Assembly: GCA_036796255.1 (NCBI GenBank)
Contig: DAIRDH010000056.1
Span: 1-21,197 of the forward strand
Source: T3Sed10-241 sp036796255
GTDB lineage: Bacteria; Bacteroidota; Bacteroidia; Flavobacteriales_D; Cryomorphaceae
Reading direction: 5' to 3'
Length of the DNA: 21,197 nucleotides
Notes under the pieces: generated by a model
What the model was told of the DNA's origin: nothing
Seen by the model: the letters and a program-made list of their open reading frames with translations, nothing else
Database searches by the model: none
Part shown: in pieces, positions 20,594 to 21,197 of the stretch
Numbering within the stretch: the first letter of the stretch is position 1
Layout: each line of letters opens with the position of its first letter
Program-made: the position numbers and the translations under genes

Positions 20594-21197
20594 ACTTCCT
20601 TCAATACTTTACGAATGCTCGGATGTGTGCCAGACACATCCGCGCGCATATTTTGAAAAAGACGCCAGGCTACAACATTGCAATACACGCTCATAACGAT
20701 GGTGACAGTGATGAAGAGCAATGGCCCCTCACCAGCGCTCAACTCGCCCTGATGGCCATTGTTCCAAAATACTTTGTCGGAATAAATGATGAATGTGGCG
20801 TAATCCATAATATACAGACATCCAAAGGCAGCATATTTCTCTTTTGCCAACCGCTTCATGTCTTTGTGAAAGTGAATTACGAAGCCGATCAGTACGAGTA
20901 CGAGCAAATTTTTGAAAGCCATCAGGTATTTAAAGGCAGGCTCGGTGTGTGCAGATGAGAGGAGGTAATAGCTGAGCAACCCTGTAAGCCCAAACAACAG
21001 CAGGTACCTAGGATGCAAGGCAGGGCCCATTTGTTGGAAAAGAACCCGCCACACACTTTTCTCTACAACTGCCGTGTATGCTGCCTGTGCGCGGCGCAGC
21101 TCCAGGTATACTTTTTTGGTTTTAAAGCTGCTCAACACCCTCTCCCAAGTGTAACCTTGAGCCATAAGCTCTAAGGCCTTTTCGGAAAAATGATCGG
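20590..21197 (-). CDS. Multi-pass membrane protein, partial at its 5' end
   Basis: The minus-strand frame is open to the right window edge. An ATG at 21165 exists, but the ten codons before it (DHFSEKALEL) continue naturally into MAQGYTWERVLSSF, an amphipathic helical domain, so the real start probably lies outside the window. The visible part is about 201 residues: a soluble helical prefix (through about residue 45 after the ATG) and four membrane helices, beginning near PRYLLLFGLTGLLSYYLL, YLMAFKNLLVLVLIGFVIHF, YAAFGCLYIMDYATFIIY and LLFITVTIVMSVYCNVVAW. The prefix-plus-four-helix plan resembles the third gene of this operon, but I see no clear sequence identity. Its stop overlaps the next ATG (ATGA). 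Function unknown. Confidence 0.72.
   Translation of the reverse strand, partial: DHFSEKALELMAQGYTWERVLSSFKTKKVYLELRRAQAAYTAVVEKSVWRVLFQQMGPALHPRYLLLFGLTGLLSYYLLSSAHTEPAFKYLMAFKNLLVLVLIGFVIHFHKDMKRLAKEKYAAFGCLYIMDYATFIIYSDKVFWNNGHQGELSAGEGPLLFITVTIVMSVYCNVVAWRLFQNMRADVSGTHPSIRKVLKEV

Noticed and set aside
1..21197. Mobile elements, CRISPR arrays, tRNA or rRNA genes
   Set aside because: I looked for transposase-like proteins, long terminal inverted repeats, regularly spaced repeats and tRNA-like cloverleaf segments by eye and saw none. A covariance-model tRNA search would be more sensitive.

Overview
The window looks like a chromosomal segment of a Bacteroidota bacterium, probably of flavobacterial type. 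The -7 promoter boxes match TAnnTTTG, Shine-Dalgarno sequences are weak or absent, and secreted proteins end their signal peptides in AxAQ. Protein types typical of the phylum are present: a secreted IgGFc-binding-like repeat protein, an outer-membrane beta-barrel, and a WPGAD membrane motif like that of GldL. I see no insertion sequence, phage gene, CRISPR array, rRNA or tRNA. This is a core-genome neighbourhood with a stress-type gene island in the middle.

Layout. 1-1030 (minus) is the N-terminal part of a secreted protein that runs off the left edge. It is easy to miss because it lacks an ATG start. 1356-4915 (plus) is valS followed by an overlapping ppx/gppA-family gene. 5054-6040 (plus) is an orphan periplasmic solute-binding protein, ended by a long bidirectional hairpin. 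From 6191 to 15770 every gene is on the minus strand: an acidic coiled-coil lipoprotein; a DUF2383/PA2169-type four-helix protein; a signalling operon (single-domain response regulator, NtrC-type sigma-54 activator, PAS histidine kinase); a small beta-barrel protein; a 51-residue DUF1328 membrane protein; an MscS channel; an AsmA/DUF748-like protein; and a YihY/BrkB-type membrane protein. csbD (plus) diverges from the YihY gene, and a small membrane protein gene converges on csbD. 17009-18901 is a Uup-like ABC-F ATPase. The right end holds three overlapping minus-strand genes for unrecognised multi-pass membrane proteins, the first cut by the window edge.

Most interesting reading. The histidine kinase and NtrC-type activator lie among genes of the general/osmotic stress type (CsbD, DUF1328, YihY, MscS, DUF2383). 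Reading the upstream regions by eye, I find GG-N10-GC sigma-54 promoter matches in front of the DUF1328 gene (9 of 10 consensus positions), the YihY gene (9 of 10) and csbD (8 of 10). Weaker matches precede the small membrane protein and beta-barrel genes. Palindromes or half-sites built on CCC/GGG lie about 150-180 bp upstream of several of these predicted starts, the usual place for an enhancer. I infer a locally encoded sigma-54-dependent envelope or osmotic stress regulon driven by this two-component system. The kinase also carries an N-terminal receiver-like domain whose metal-binding Asp pair is replaced by Ser-Pro.
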